Of a stretch of 47,426 nucleotides of DNA, positions 23,582 to 32,648 are shown in pieces (positions within the stretch are counted from its first letter, which is position 1; every line of letters starts with the position of its first letter). This DNA is from an uncultured Bacilli bacterium (GTDB lineage Bacteria > Bacillota_I > Bacilli_A > RFN20 > CAG-826), in NCBI GenBank assembly GCA_944358895.1, contig CALVSB010000001.1:95355-142780 (forward strand). The letters run 5' to 3'. Below the pieces are notes generated by a model. It saw only the letters and a program-made list of their open reading frames with translations. It had not been told where the DNA came from and did no database searches. The position numbers and the translations under genes were made by a program.

Positions 23582-25389
23582 TCTTTTTCATCAAGGGACA
23601 AAATAGCCATGAATGCCTCTTGCGGCACCTCGACGCTGCCGATGGCCTTCATTCTCTTCTTGCCTTCCTTCTGCTTCTCGAGAAGTTTCTTCTTCCGGGA
23701 AATGTCGCCCCCGTAGCACTTGGCGAGAACGTCCTTCCGGACGCTCTTCACGTCGGCGCGGGCCACCACTTTTCCATTGATGGCCGCCTGGATCGGGATT
23801 TCGAAGAGCTGCTTCGGGATGATCGTCTTGAGTTTGCTTACCAAGGCCAAGCCGCGCTTGTAGGCATCGGGCCGGTAGACGATCGACGAAAGGGCATCGA
23901 TGACGTCGCCGTTGAGGAGGATGTCCATCTTGGCAAGGTCGCTTTCCCGATAGCCGCTGAAAGTATAGTCGAGCGAAGCGTAGCCTTTCGTCGATCCCTT
24001 AAGAGAGTCGAAGAAATTGAAGACGATTTCGCTAAGCGGCATCGAATAGAGGACCTCGACGCGGTCTTCTTCGTGGAAGACGATGTCCTTGTAGATGCCG
24101 CGGCGCGAAGTGCAGAGGTCCATGACCGGTCCGACGTACTCCTTAGGGGTAAGGATGGAAGCATCGACATAAGGCTCGCTTATCGATACAAGCGATTGGG
24201 GCGACGGCATTTCGCTCGGATTGGAAATCTCCACCACCTCGCCGCCTTGGACCTTGGCCCGGTAGGAGACGGATGGGGCCGTGAGGATGAGGTCGAGGCC
24301 GTATTCGCGTTCGAGCCGTTCCTGGACGACGTCCATGTGGAGAAGTCCGAGGAAGCCGCAGCGGAATCCGAAGCCGAGGGCTTTCGAACTTTCGGGTTCG
24401 TAAACAAGGGAAGAGTCGTTAAGCGAAAGCTTGGCGAGCGCATCCTTGAGGTCCTCGTACTTGCGGGTATCGACGGGGTAAAGGCCGCAATAGACCATCG
24501 GGTTGATCCGCCGATAGCCAGGCAGCGGCTCGGCGCAGGGGCGAGTGGCCTCGGTGATCGTCTCGCCAGGGAAAACATCCTTGATATCTTTGACATTCGC
24601 GGCCAAATAGCCGACCTCGCCGGCCGAAAGTTCGCTGACGGGCCGTTCCTTCGGGGTCCTGATCCCGACTTCGGTCACGATGTATTTCTTGTTTGCGGCC
24701 ATGAGAAGGATCTCTTGCCCGACTTTCACGCGCCCTTCCTTGATGCGAACAAGGACGATGACGCCGCGATAAGAATCGTAATACGAGTCGAAAATAAGGG
24801 CTTTGAGCGGGGCTTCGGGATCGCCGTCCGGCGGCGGAACGAGTTCCACCACTTTCTCGAGGACATCCTGGACGCCTTGCCCGGTCTTAGCCGAGCATTC
24901 GACGCAATCGGCAACCGAAATGCCGATTCGTTCCTCGACTTCCTTCTTGGCTACTTCCGGCTGGGCGCTCGGAAGGTCGCACTTGTTGATGACCGGGACG
25001 ATCATGAGGTCGTTGTCGATGGCGAGATAGGCATTCGACATCGTCTGAGCCTCGACCCCTTGGGTCGCGTCGACGAGGAGGATGGCCCCTTCGCAGGCGG
25101 CCAAGGAACGGCTTACTTCGTAGGAAAAGTCGACATGCCCCGGAGTATCGATCAAGTTGAAAAGGTATTCCTGCCCGTCGCGGCTCTTGTAAGAGACGCT
25201 CACCGCATTGAGTTTGATGGTAATGCCCCGCTCTTGCTCGAGCGGCATTTCGTCGAGATACTGGTTATGGAAAGTCCGGGCCTCCACGGCGCCGGTCAGT
25301 TCGAGAATCCGGTCGCAGAAGGTGCTTTTGCCGTGGTCGATGTGGGCCACGACGGAGAAGTTTCTGATTTTGCTTTGATCGTAAGACAC
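23575..25389 (-). CDS. lepA: Elongation factor 4 (LepA)
   Basis: Ribosome-associated GTPase (EF4). The 604-residue protein shows [21 protein letters not shown] and NKCDL in the G domain, then domains II and III and the lepA-specific C-terminus with [19 protein letters not shown] (split: VLAKCYGGD) and a basic [17 protein letters not shown]. The start is GTG at 25389 ([18 protein letters not shown]). There is no ribosome-binding site; a perfect TATAAT ends seven bases before the GTG, so the mRNA should be leaderless. The upstream helicase gene ends inside that TATAAT. Confidence 0.97.
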   Translation of the reverse strand: MSYDQSKIRNFSVVAHIDHGKSTFCDRILELTGAVEARTFHNQYLDEMPLEQERGITIKLNAVSVSYKSRDGQEYLFNLIDTPGHVDFSYEVSRSLAACEGAILLVDATQGVEAQTMSNAYLAIDNDLMIVPVINKCDLPSAQPEVAKKEVEERIGISVADCVECSAKTGQGVQDVLEKVVELVPPPDGDPEAPLKALIFDSYYDSYRGVIVLVRIKEGRVKVGQEILLMAANKKYIVTEVGIRTPKERPVSELSAGEVGYLAANVKDIKDVFPGETITEATRPCAEPLPGYRRINPMVYCGLYPVDTRKYEDLKDALAKLSLNDSSLVYEPESSKALGFGFRCGFLGLLHMDVVQERLEREYGLDLILTAPSVSYRAKVQGGEVVEISNPSEMPSPQSLVSISEPYVDASILTPKEYVGPVMDLCTSRRGIYKDIVFHEEDRVEVLYSMPLSEIVFNFFDSLKGSTKGYASLDYTFSGYRESDLAKMDILLNGDVIDALSSIVYRPDAYKRGLALVSKLKTIIPKQLFEIPIQAAINGKVVARADVKSVRKDVLAKCYGGDISRKKKLLEKQKEGKKRMKAIGSVEVPQEAFMAILSLDEKDG

Positions 25390-25396
25390 GAGGTCG

Positions 25397-25402
25397 ATTA
25401 TA
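25397..25402 (-). promoter_or_regulatory. lepA -10 box containing the helicase stop codon
   Basis: Minus-strand TATAAT. The TAA at its centre (25400-25398) is the stop codon of the helicase gene, and the lepA GTG follows after seven bases (CGACCTC). The same layout occurs at comEC/holA. Confidence 0.7.
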
Positions 25403-27767
25403 CCTTTTTTGTCCTTTTAAGAAAGGCGCTAAGCGAAGCGGACATGTCCTCAGGCGATTTCGCGAAGTACGGATTGGTATAACTTCCCTCGAAGAGCGAG
25501 CGGTAATCGCGGCTTCCGTACCGCCGATCGATAAGAAGGAAGGCCCCGACATCGTTCTCGGAACGGATGAGCCGTCCCATGGCCTGCATGACTTTGTTGA
25601 TGCCCGGATAGACATAGGCAAAGAGATAGCCGTCCCCGTCGTCGAGGCGGCTGGCCCTGATAAGGTCGCGTTCGTGGCTGATCTGGGGAAAGCCGACCCC
25701 GACCACGGCCACCGCTCCTAAGCGTTCGTCGACAAGGTCGATTCCTTCGGCAAAAGGCCCGCCAAGAACAAGGAGGGCCACGCCTTCGCCCCCGATTTGG
25801 AAGTGGGAAAGGAGCTCTTTTCTTTCCTTGGCTCCCATCCCTTTTTCCTGGACATAGACCGGAAGGTCCCCGAAATCGAGGAACGGCACGATGCTGCGAA
25901 GGTACCCGTAGCTCGGGAAGAAGACGAAGATGTTGCCCCGCTTCGTCTTCGCGAAGGACGAAAGGTAAGCGGCCACGAAGGGATAAGTCCTCGACCGGTC
26001 GCGGTAAAGTGTCGATACCGGGGCGACCGATAAAAAGAAGTGCTCGCGGGCAAAGGGGCTTGGGAGGACGAGGGCATCGGCCTTTTCGCCGAGGATCGAA
26101 GTCATGTAGAAATCGATCGGGGAAAGGGTGGCCGAAAAGAAGGCGGCCGTCTTCAATTGGCCGACCGATTCCTTTAAATAAGGAGACGGGTCGAGAAGAA
26201 GGAAGCGGAAATGCATTCCGCCGTCCTCCTCCCGCGTCGAGAAGAAGGTCATGCCGTCGACGTTTTCGAGAAGATAGGAAGCCCGGCGAACCTTTTGCGT
26301 AAGGGAACGGTAGCTCGGCGGGATGGGTTTCTTCTTTTTGACCGGCTTGCTCCTCTTCATGGCGCTCGCGGCAATCGATTTCTCGTTCTCGGAAATGTAC
26401 TCGATGGCATCCTTCAGCTTGGAAGGAATGGCGGAATAATCGTGGAAGGACTCGCCTTCCGCATAGTCATCGCTCAGTTCCTTCAGGGAATTCAGCAAAT
26501 CATGGACGCCCTTGAGGCGGCTTTTCCTCCCCTTGGAATCGATCAGGTCCTGATAGGCGTCCTCCAGTTCGGAGGCACTGAACTCGATGCCATAGATATC
26601 CCGGGCCCGCTCGACGAGATTGTGGGCTTCGTCGACGAGGGCCACATAGCTATCTTGTTGGCCGAAGCCGTCTTCGCCGAAGTAGCGGTCGAGAAAAACC
26701 ATCGGATCGAAAAGATAGTTATAGTCGCCGATGATAACATCGCTTCCCTCGCTCAGGTCGAGTTCGAGCTCGAAGGGGCAAATGCCGAATTCGTCGGCCA
26801 ACTCGTTTACCGCCTCGGGAGTAAGCCGCCCGTTGTAGCGTTCGGCTTCGGCCCGGGCCATCGGCAGTTTCGTGTAGTAAAGCCGGGCAAAGGGACACTC
26901 ATCTGGATTGCACGAAGCGCCGGGCATCCGGCACATCCGTTCCTTGCTGTCGAGCTTGGAATAGGAAACCTTCGCTCCGCGCGAAGCCATGAAGTCGAGC
27001 TGGGAAACGGCGCTTTCCTGGCCGGTCTGCTTGGCCGTCAAATAGAAAATCTTCTTCGTGCCTTTCAAAAAGCTCTCGGTAGCCGGGTAAAGGGCGCTTA
27101 TCGTCTTGCCGATCCCGGTCGGGGCCTCGACGAAGACGGGCACGCCGCGCTCGATCGAGCGCTCGATGGCTGCGACCATCTTTTCCTGGCCGGGCCGGGG
27201 CGTCTCGTAAGGAAAGGGAAAATGCTCGAGGGAGGCGTTTCGCTCGGCAATCCTCGCCCGCCTTTGCTTCTCCCCTTCCAAATAAAAGCCGACGTAAGAA
27301 CGGACTTCCGCCTCGAGTTCAGCAAAGGTAAAAGAGTAGTCTTTCTTGAAAACGTCGTCGCTTACCTGCGAAAGGTAATATAGCTGAACGTCGACCTTTT
27401 CCTTCCCGCGCTCCTTGGCCAAAAGGTAGGCGTAGCAAACGGCTTGGGAAAGGTGCCATTCCTCGTTTTCCTCGAAAAAGGTCTTCAGATCGGCCACCGT
27501 CGATTTGATTTCGACGACCATGAAGCGGTCGCCTCGGTCGTAAACGGCATCGGCCCGCCCGTGAAGATGGATGGTGAAATCCTCGTCGACGACGTCGCCC
27601 TCGGCCGGGCATTCGCTCGCGTAGCCGAGGCCGAGGCTTTCCTGGACGACGCCGTGGAGGCGCGTGCCTTCCTGCATCGTGTCGCTATTGAAAACGCGGT
27701 TGTCGATGTCGCCCTGGCGGAATAGGGCGTCGACGAGGCCATGGACCGAAAGGGAAAGGTATTCCAC
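25398..27767 (-). CDS. XPD/DinG-type Fe-S helicase with N-terminal PD-(D/E)XK nuclease domain
   Basis: Superfamily 2 helicase of 789 residues, probably for DNA repair. The N-terminal part has a nuclease-like motif: Asp73 in GRADAVYD and Glu86-x-Lys88 in VVEIKST. Walker A is APTGIGKT (about 215-222), the DEAH box is at 379-382, and four cysteines (279, 286, 291, 330) lie between them where the Fe-S cluster of XPD/DinG sits. Later motifs include ATLSPIDFY and the final QAMGRLIRS. The start is GTG at 27767, sharing one base with the fmt stop (TAGTG). No gene symbol is certain: it is not the DinG with an exonuclease domain. Confidence 0.9.
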   Translation of the reverse strand: MEYLSLSVHGLVDALFRQGDIDNRVFNSDTMQEGTRLHGVVQESLGLGYASECPAEGDVVDEDFTIHLHGRADAVYDRGDRFMVVEIKSTVADLKTFFEENEEWHLSQAVCYAYLLAKERGKEKVDVQLYYLSQVSDDVFKKDYSFTFAELEAEVRSYVGFYLEGEKQRRARIAERNASLEHFPFPYETPRPGQEKMVAAIERSIERGVPVFVEAPTGIGKTISALYPATESFLKGTKKIFYLTAKQTGQESAVSQLDFMASRGAKVSYSKLDSKERMCRMPGASCNPDECPFARLYYTKLPMARAEAERYNGRLTPEAVNELADEFGICPFELELDLSEGSDVIIGDYNYLFDPMVFLDRYFGEDGFGQQDSYVALVDEAHNLVERARDIYGIEFSASELEDAYQDLIDSKGRKSRLKGVHDLLNSLKELSDDYAEGESFHDYSAIPSKLKDAIEYISENEKSIAASAMKRSKPVKKKKPIPPSYRSLTQKVRRASYLLENVDGMTFFSTREEDGGMHFRFLLLDPSPYLKESVGQLKTAAFFSATLSPIDFYMTSILGEKADALVLPSPFAREHFFLSVAPVSTLYRDRSRTYPFVAAYLSSFAKTKRGNIFVFFPSYGYLRSIVPFLDFGDLPVYVQEKGMGAKERKELLSHFQIGGEGVALLVLGGPFAEGIDLVDERLGAVAVVGVGFPQISHERDLIRASRLDDGDGYLFAYVYPGINKVMQAMGRLIRSENDVGAFLLIDRRYGSRDYRSLFEGSYTNPYFAKSPEDMSASLSAFLKRTKKV

Positions 27768-28720
27768 TAGTCGACTTTTCCTTCGGGAGCGAGATGGCTT
27801 CTCATTCCATTGAGGAAGCTCGCGATGTCCATCCGTTTCTTCCCCTCGAGCTGGACTTCGTCAAGCGCGAGATAGCCGTCGGAAAAGCGGACGACCATCG
27901 TTTTTTTCCCGATGAAATAGTCGCCTTTTTCGCCTTTTTCCGGCCCGTCGGAAAGATGGCACCGGTAAACTTTGAGTTTCAATCCTCCGAGGACGAGGTA
28001 GCCGCCAGGCTCTTCGCTGAGGCCGCGGAAGGCATCGCGGGCCGCTTCGGCCGTGAGTTCGAGCGACACCTGCTCTTCCGCTTTCTTTATTTTCTTGGCA
28101 ATCGTGACCTTTTCTTCGTCCTGAGGCTTTCCCGGAAGCTCGCGGTTGGCATAGGCAAGCAAGTCATTGGCGATCATCTCGGCGCCTAAGGCAGCGAGTT
28201 TTCTGCCAAGCGAGGTATAGTCGTCGCTTTCCTCGATGGGACATTCGCGGGTGTCATACACGTCGCCGGCATCCATGGCTGCCACCATCTCCATGAGGGA
28301 AACGCCGGTGACCTTCCTCCCGTCCATGATGGCCCGCTGGATCGGGGCCGCTCCCCGGTATTCGGGAAGAAGCGAACCATGGACGTTCACGGCGCCGACC
28401 TTGGCAAGGGACAGAAATCCCTCAGGAACGATTTGGCCATAGGCCATACAGGCGATCACGTCGATCTTGAGGTACTCGGCGAACGAATAGTCTTCCCGGA
28501 TCTTCGCCGGCTGATAGACGGGTATCCCCCGCTCCATCGCGTATTGCTTGACCGGCGAGGCGACGAGCTTATGGCCGCGCCCGGCTTCCTTGTCGGGCTG
28601 CGTGACGACGCCAATTACGTCGTAGCCGGCTTCGACGATGCCGGCCAGGACGGTCCTTGCCATGTCCGGGGTGCCGAGGAAAAGCACCCTCACGTCCTCA
28701 TTTCGCTCATAACGTTTCAT
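27767..28720 (-). CDS. fmt: Methionyl-tRNA formyltransferase
   Basis: Formylates initiator Met-tRNA. The 317-residue protein has the N-terminal formyltransferase domain (VRVLFLGTPDMARTVLAGI; VVTQPDKEAGRG), the catalytic block NVHGSLLPEYRGAAPIQRAI with its His, and the C-terminal OB-like domain. The start at 28720 (MKRYERNEDVRVL) has GAGGAGG eight bases upstream; an upstream ATG at 28843 would lie beyond the promoter. It is the first gene of the fmt-helicase unit. Confidence 0.96.
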   Translation of the reverse strand: MKRYERNEDVRVLFLGTPDMARTVLAGIVEAGYDVIGVVTQPDKEAGRGHKLVASPVKQYAMERGIPVYQPAKIREDYSFAEYLKIDVIACMAYGQIVPEGFLSLAKVGAVNVHGSLLPEYRGAAPIQRAIMDGRKVTGVSLMEMVAAMDAGDVYDTRECPIEESDDYTSLGRKLAALGAEMIANDLLAYANRELPGKPQDEEKVTIAKKIKKAEEQVSLELTAEAARDAFRGLSEEPGGYLVLGGLKLKVYRCHLSDGPEKGEKGDYFIGKKTMVVRFSDGYLALDEVQLEGKKRMDIASFLNGMRSHLAPEGKVD

Positions 28721-28753
28721 CCGTGGACCTCCTCTACGATGCAAAGCAGGCAA

Positions 28754-28759
28754 ATTATA
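28754..28759 (-). promoter_or_regulatory. -10 box for fmt
   Basis: Minus-strand TATAAT about 30 bases before the fmt start; no clear -35. It is back to back with the -10 of the plus-strand ligase gene (28794-28799). Confidence 0.55.
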
Positions 28760-28790
28760 CCCGAGATATGAGGACGAAATGGCCCAAGGC

Positions 28791-28799
28791 TGATAAAAT
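28791..28799 (+). promoter_or_regulatory. Extended -10 for the ligase-carrier gene
   Basis: TGATAAAAT on the plus strand; transcription would start near 28806, giving a leader of about 20 bases that includes AAGGGA some 13 bases before the ATG. Confidence 0.5.
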
Positions 28800-28826
28800 C
28801 CGACGCGAAGGGACGAACTTTTTCCA

Positions 28827-30845
28827 ATGAACCAATTTGGCAAGGACTACGAGGCCGTCCGGCGCCTCATCGACGAAAACAAATACTTGAAAGAAGACGG
28901 GAACGATACCTTGGAAGGCATCTACAACCACACGGTAAGCGCCAATGCCCGCAAGACGGTTGCCATTTACTTCGACGAAGACGGCAAGCGAAAGAAAATG
29001 AGCTACCGGCGCTTTGGGGAACTTACGAGGAACATCGCTGCCCGCCTCTCGACGCTCTTCAAAGGCCTCGAGGAGGGCCCGATCGCCCTCAAGATGCGCA
29101 ACAGCGAAAACTGGCCCATCCTCTTTTACGCGATCGCGATGAACGGAAGGGAAGTCCTCCTCGTCGATAGCCGCCTCAAGAAGGACAACGCCGCCAATTT
29201 GATCCGCCAAGCCGGCGCCAAGGCCGTCTTGGCAAACGAAGTCGATCCCTACGAAGTCAAAAGCCTCCGCATGAACGAAATCACGAGCGCCCGCCCGGAC
29301 CCCGATTTCGTCCCGCATTTCGCCAACAAGGTCATCTTTGCCTCCTCGGGAACGACCGGCGATGCCAAGCTTATCGAAATGACCGGCCACAACCTGGCCT
29401 ACCAAATCATCTCGTCATCCAACCTTCCGGAAGAAAACTGCCACATCGTTTGCCGGGGCCGCTGCAACAACCTCGCGATGATTCCTTTCCACCACATCTT
29501 CGGTTTCGTGGCCGTCTTCCTCTGGTACACCTACTACGGCGAAACGATCGTTTATCCATCGACCACTTCGATCCGGGATGTCATGTATGCCATCCGCAAG
29601 GGCCCGGCCACCCACATCTACAACGTTCCGATGTTCTGGGACGGCGTCGCCCAAACCCTTGAGCGGACCATCAGCCTGAAGGGCGGGAAGATCAAGGAAA
29701 TGTTCGACAAGATGATAGCCTCCGGCATCGGGGAAATATCGAAGAAGGAAGCCGGGTTTGCCGGAAGTTCCCTTTTCCGCAACATCATCAAGAACAAAGC
29801 TTTCGGAACCAAGGTCATCTGGTGCATTTCCGGCGGCGGCGCCGTCTCCAAGAAGACGCTTCGCCTCATAAACGGCCTTGGCTACCCTCTTTCCAACGGG
29901 TATGGCATGACGGAACTCGGCGTCGTCTGCGTCGAAAAGAGGCCCGATCCCAAGTCGCGCCTCGAAGGAAGCATCGGCACGCTTTTCGAAGGCTTCGAAG
30001 CCAAAATCAGGGACGGCAAGGAGGAAGGCGAGCTCCTCATCAAGTCGCCAACCATCCACGAAAGCGAAATCATTGGCGGGAAGCGGATTCCCACGCCCCT
30101 CGAGGACGGCTATTTCGCCACCGGCGACATCGCCGCGATATCGGAAGGAAAGTACCTCTTCATCAAAGGGCGGCTCAAGGACACGATCATCGACACGAAC
30201 GGGGAAAACGTCTATCCCGACGAAATCGAGGACTACTTCCGCGGCCTCCCCCACGTCAAGAATGTCGCCTGCTTCGGCCTCGAACGGGACGGAAGGGAAA
30301 AGATCTGCCTTGCCCTCGAAACCGACAACGCCTCGGAAGAAGGGGCCATCGACAAGATCAAGGCCGCCTTCGAGGAAATCAACGCCAGCCTTCCCTCCGA
30401 GAAGAAGGTCGACCTCCCATACATCTATCGCCACAGTCTCCCCATTTCCGGCTCGATGAAAGTCAAGCGCTTTGCCCTTCGCGACGAACTAGCGGCCGGG
30501 AGCCGGGAATTCATACCGCTTTACGAAACCGAGAATGCCGGCGAAAAAGGCGATTTCTGGGCCGGGTTCGACGAGTCGGAAGTCAAAGGAACCCTCCTCG
30601 CCGTCCGCAAGATCTTCGCCAGCAACCTCCAGCTCCTCGAGGAAAAAGTCGGCTATGGCGATATCTGGGACCGGGATCTCGGCGGGGATTCGATGAGCTA
30701 CGTCGCGATGGTCTCCGATCTCAACGACCATTTCCACATCGAAATACCGACCGAGCTCTACGGAAAAATCGGCACAGTGAACGACTTCGCGAAGGAAGTT
30801 TTGATCCTCACGGGGAAAGGGCCCCGGGAAGGCGCAAATTCTTAG
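28827..30845 (+). CDS. Acyl-AMP ligase fused to a C-terminal carrier-protein domain
   Basis: ANL-family adenylating enzyme of 672 residues. Adenylation motifs are the P-loop-like SSGTTGDAKLIEMT (173-186), YGMTE (359-363), FATGDIA (430-436), and GRLKDTIIDTNGENVYPDEIE (449-468, split), with lysines in SMKVKRF (543-549) as catalytic candidates. The last ~90 residues look like an acyl/peptidyl carrier domain with DLGGDSMSY; Ser622 would carry phosphopantetheine. No condensation or reductase domain follows. Known relatives load fatty or aryl acids onto carrier domains; substrate cannot be read here. It is alone on the plus strand, divergent from fmt. A role in lipid or glycolipid acylation is possible (inference). 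Confidence 0.85.
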   Translation: MNQFGKDYEAVRRLIDENKYLKEDGNDTLEGIYNHTVSANARKTVAIYFDEDGKRKKMSYRRFGELTRNIAARLSTLFKGLEEGPIALKMRNSENWPILFYAIAMNGREVLLVDSRLKKDNAANLIRQAGAKAVLANEVDPYEVKSLRMNEITSARPDPDFVPHFANKVIFASSGTTGDAKLIEMTGHNLAYQIISSSNLPEENCHIVCRGRCNNLAMIPFHHIFGFVAVFLWYTYYGETIVYPSTTSIRDVMYAIRKGPATHIYNVPMFWDGVAQTLERTISLKGGKIKEMFDKMIASGIGEISKKEAGFAGSSLFRNIIKNKAFGTKVIWCISGGGAVSKKTLRLINGLGYPLSNGYGMTELGVVCVEKRPDPKSRLEGSIGTLFEGFEAKIRDGKEEGELLIKSPTIHESEIIGGKRIPTPLEDGYFATGDIAAISEGKYLFIKGRLKDTIIDTNGENVYPDEIEDYFRGLPHVKNVACFGLERDGREKICLALETDNASEEGAIDKIKAAFEEINASLPSEKKVDLPYIYRHSLPISGSMKVKRFALRDELAAGSREFIPLYETENAGEKGDFWAGFDESEVKGTLLAVRKIFASNLQLLEEKVGYGDIWDRDLGGDSMSYVAMVSDLNDHFHIEIPTELYGKIGTVNDFAKEVLILTGKGPREGANS

Positions 30846-30874
30846 TTGCCTCGAAGGTCCGCTCCGCGTATCAT
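30846..30874 (+). promoter_or_regulatory. rpsT promoter
   Basis: -35 TTGCCT (30846-30851), 17-base spacer, -10 TATCAT (30869-30874), directly after the ligase stop codon. Confidence 0.65.
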
Positions 30875-30911
30875 ATAACCCGCTAGAATTCACTGGAAGG
30901 GATTTGGAAAC

Positions 30912-31175
30912 ATGGCAAACATCAAATCGCAAATCAAGAGAGTCAAGCAAGACGAGAAGAAGACCCTAGCCAACCGGGCCGCCAAGAGCGAGTTCCGGAC
31001 GGCTATCAAGAAGGCCAATGCCGCGATCGAATCCGGCACCGTCGAAGAAGCCAAGAAGGCTGTCTCCGAAGCCGAAAGCCTTCTCGACCGGGCCGCCCGC
31101 AAGGGCATCATCTCCGGCAACAGCTGCCGGCGCAAGAAGTCTTCCCTTGCCAAGCACCTCGCTGCTAAGAAGTAA
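30912..31175 (+). CDS. rpsT: 30S ribosomal protein bS20
   Basis: Primary 16S rRNA-binding protein, 87 residues, very rich in Lys and Ala. MANIKSQIKRVKQDEKK at the start and the family block LDRAARKGIISGNSCRRKKSSLAKHL (split: KGIISGNSCRRKKS) near the end are diagnostic. A GGAAGGG-type site precedes the ATG. It has its own promoter and terminator. It sits beside holA on the opposite strand, a common neighbour in Bacillota. Confidence 0.97.
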   Translation: MANIKSQIKRVKQDEKKTLANRAAKSEFRTAIKKANAAIESGTVEEAKKAVSEAESLLDRAARKGIISGNSCRRKKSSLAKHLAAKK

Positions 31176-31196
31176 GGCTCGACTTAGGTAAATGGA

Positions 31197-31219
31197 AAAC
31201 GGCCTCGCGCCGTTTTTTC
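31197..31219. terminator. Bidirectional terminator between rpsT and the phosphoesterase
   Basis: AAAACGGC-CTCGC-GCCGTTTTTT. It has a T-run of six on the plus strand for rpsT and four on the minus strand for the convergent gene. Confidence 0.9.
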
Positions 31220-31667
31220 ATAGCTTGAGGAAGAGGATTTCCTCTCCTTTCTCGTCGGCCTTCACGACGATATAGGACCCTTGTACCCCGTCGCGGGGAA
31301 AGGAAAGCGAGCCCGGGCAGAGGATCATTACCCCTGCCACTTCCCGTTCCTCCCGCTCGTGTGTGTGGCCATGGAAGAAATATTGGTAGCCTCTCGAAGC
31401 GAGCTCCCCCATGCTCGATAGAGGAAGGGGGTGATGGGCCAAAAGGGCTTTGTGGCCGCTCGGGAAGACGATTTCCCGGCGGAGCGGATAGTCCCCGCGA
31501 AAGGCCAGATCGCAGTTTCCGAGGACCGAGACGAAAGGATTGATCTCTTCCTTGGGGAGGCAAGTGTCGCCTAATAGAAGAAAGGCATCGGCCCGGCTTT
31601 CGCGGATGAGAAGGTCGTGGAGGGAAGAGACATCGCCATGGATGTCGCTGGCAATCACGTATCTCAT
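31218..31667 (-). CDS. YfcE-type metallophosphoesterase
   Basis: Two-metal phosphodiesterase of 149 residues, cytoplasmic. Metal-binding motifs are seen: SDIHGD near residue 7, LLGDT near residue 32, LGNCD near residue 50, AHHPL near residue 79 and FHGHTHE near residue 99. This is the short MJ0936/YfcE type whose natural substrate is not known. The ATG at 31667 overlaps the holA stop (ATGA), so the two are coupled. No upstream start fits better. Confidence 0.9.
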   Translation of the reverse strand: MRYVIASDIHGDVSSLHDLLIRESRADAFLLLGDTCLPKEEINPFVSVLGNCDLAFRGDYPLRREIVFPSGHKALLAHHPLPLSSMGELASRGYQYFFHGHTHEREEREVAGVMILCPGSLSFPRDGVQGSYIVVKADEKGEEILFLKL

Positions 31668-32635
31668 TGAACGATTTCCGAAAGGCACTCGACGAAGGCG
31701 ATGTCGGCGTCTTTTTCCCCGGTCAGCACGCTTTTTTCGAAGGAATGCAAAGCATCGATACCCTGGTCGATCCGCCCGGGGGCCAGCCGCGAAACCGTCT
31801 GGGCCGCGATCTTGGCCCGGTAGGGATGAACGCCGAGCTCATCGGCCGCCCGATCGCTATTAAGGCCTTGGGAAAGAAGGTATTTCATCTGGCTGAGGAA
31901 GATGAACTGCTTGAGCATCATCCGGGCAAGGAGGATCGGCTCGACCCCGCCTTCCCGAAGGTCGCTGGCTATCTTGAAGGCTTTCGCCGAATCGGACGAG
32001 AAAAGAGCGTCGGTCAGGGTGAAAGCATTGCTTTCGAGAGGCTTGTAGACGAGGGAGGCGACTTCGCTCCGCGCCAAGGTTCCGGCCTGCCCTTTGTAGG
32101 CAAGAAGCTTTGCCCCCTCGGTAAGGAAGCGGGCATAATCCCCGTCGATGCGGTCGAGGAGCTCGTCGGCCGCCCCGCTTCCGAGGGTGACGCCGCGCTT
32201 GGCGAACCACGAATCGATGAAGCGAAGCCATTCCTGGTTGGTGAAAGGCTTGATTTCCTTGATGCTGGCCTTGGCTAGAAGAAGAGCGTTGACCAAGGGG
32301 CTTTTGCGGTCGATTTCCCCGTAATTGAGGATGTAGAGGTCGATGGCCGGGTCGGGATTTGCAAGCCAGTTGATAAGGGGATCGAGGCTGGTCGGCCCCT
32401 TCTTTTTCTTTCCCTTGGCTGACGAGGCGGCCGGAAGGTTGCTCGCGACGACGAGTTTCCGGTCGAAGCCGATCGGAAGGCTGGTCAATTCGTCGACCAA
32501 GGCATCCACTCCTTCTTCTCCGACGTCGATCTCGACATAATTCATCTCGCCCTTTTTGATGGGAGAAGCTCTCAAGAGCTGCTTGAGAACGCTTTGAGCC
32601 ATAGCCGGCTGCACGGCACTTACGAAGAAAATCAT
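31664..32635 (-). CDS. holA: DNA polymerase III delta subunit
   Basis: Clamp-loader subunit that opens the sliding clamp. The 323-residue protein has the HolA layout: a weakly conserved N-terminal AAA+-like domain (FFVSAVQP, then DLYILNYGEIDRKSPLVNALL), and the helical C-terminal domain with LLARMMLKQFIFLSQMKYL and HPYRAKIAAQ. It lies between comEC and rpsT, its usual place. The ATG at 32635 has no normal ribosome-binding site; TATAAT ends seven bases before it and contains the comEC stop codon, so a leaderless mRNA is likely. Confidence 0.93.
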   Translation of the reverse strand: MIFFVSAVQPAMAQSVLKQLLRASPIKKGEMNYVEIDVGEEGVDALVDELTSLPIGFDRKLVVASNLPAASSAKGKKKKGPTSLDPLINWLANPDPAIDLYILNYGEIDRKSPLVNALLLAKASIKEIKPFTNQEWLRFIDSWFAKRGVTLGSGAADELLDRIDGDYARFLTEGAKLLAYKGQAGTLARSEVASLVYKPLESNAFTLTDALFSSDSAKAFKIASDLREGGVEPILLARMMLKQFIFLSQMKYLLSQGLNSDRAADELGVHPYRAKIAAQTVSRLAPGRIDQGIDALHSFEKSVLTGEKDADIAFVECLSEIVQ

Positions 32636-32642
32636 CCCTAAG

Positions 32643-32648
32643 ATTATA
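32643..32648 (-). promoter_or_regulatory. holA -10 box containing the comEC stop codon
   Basis: Minus-strand TATAAT; its inner TAA (32646-32644) is the comEC stop. The holA ATG follows seven bases later (CTTAGGG). The geometry is identical to lepA. Confidence 0.68.

Noticed and set aside
23620..25482. A 620-codon plus-strand frame opposite lepA
   Set aside because: Same cause: a mirror of the conserved lepA reading frame with no recognisable motif.
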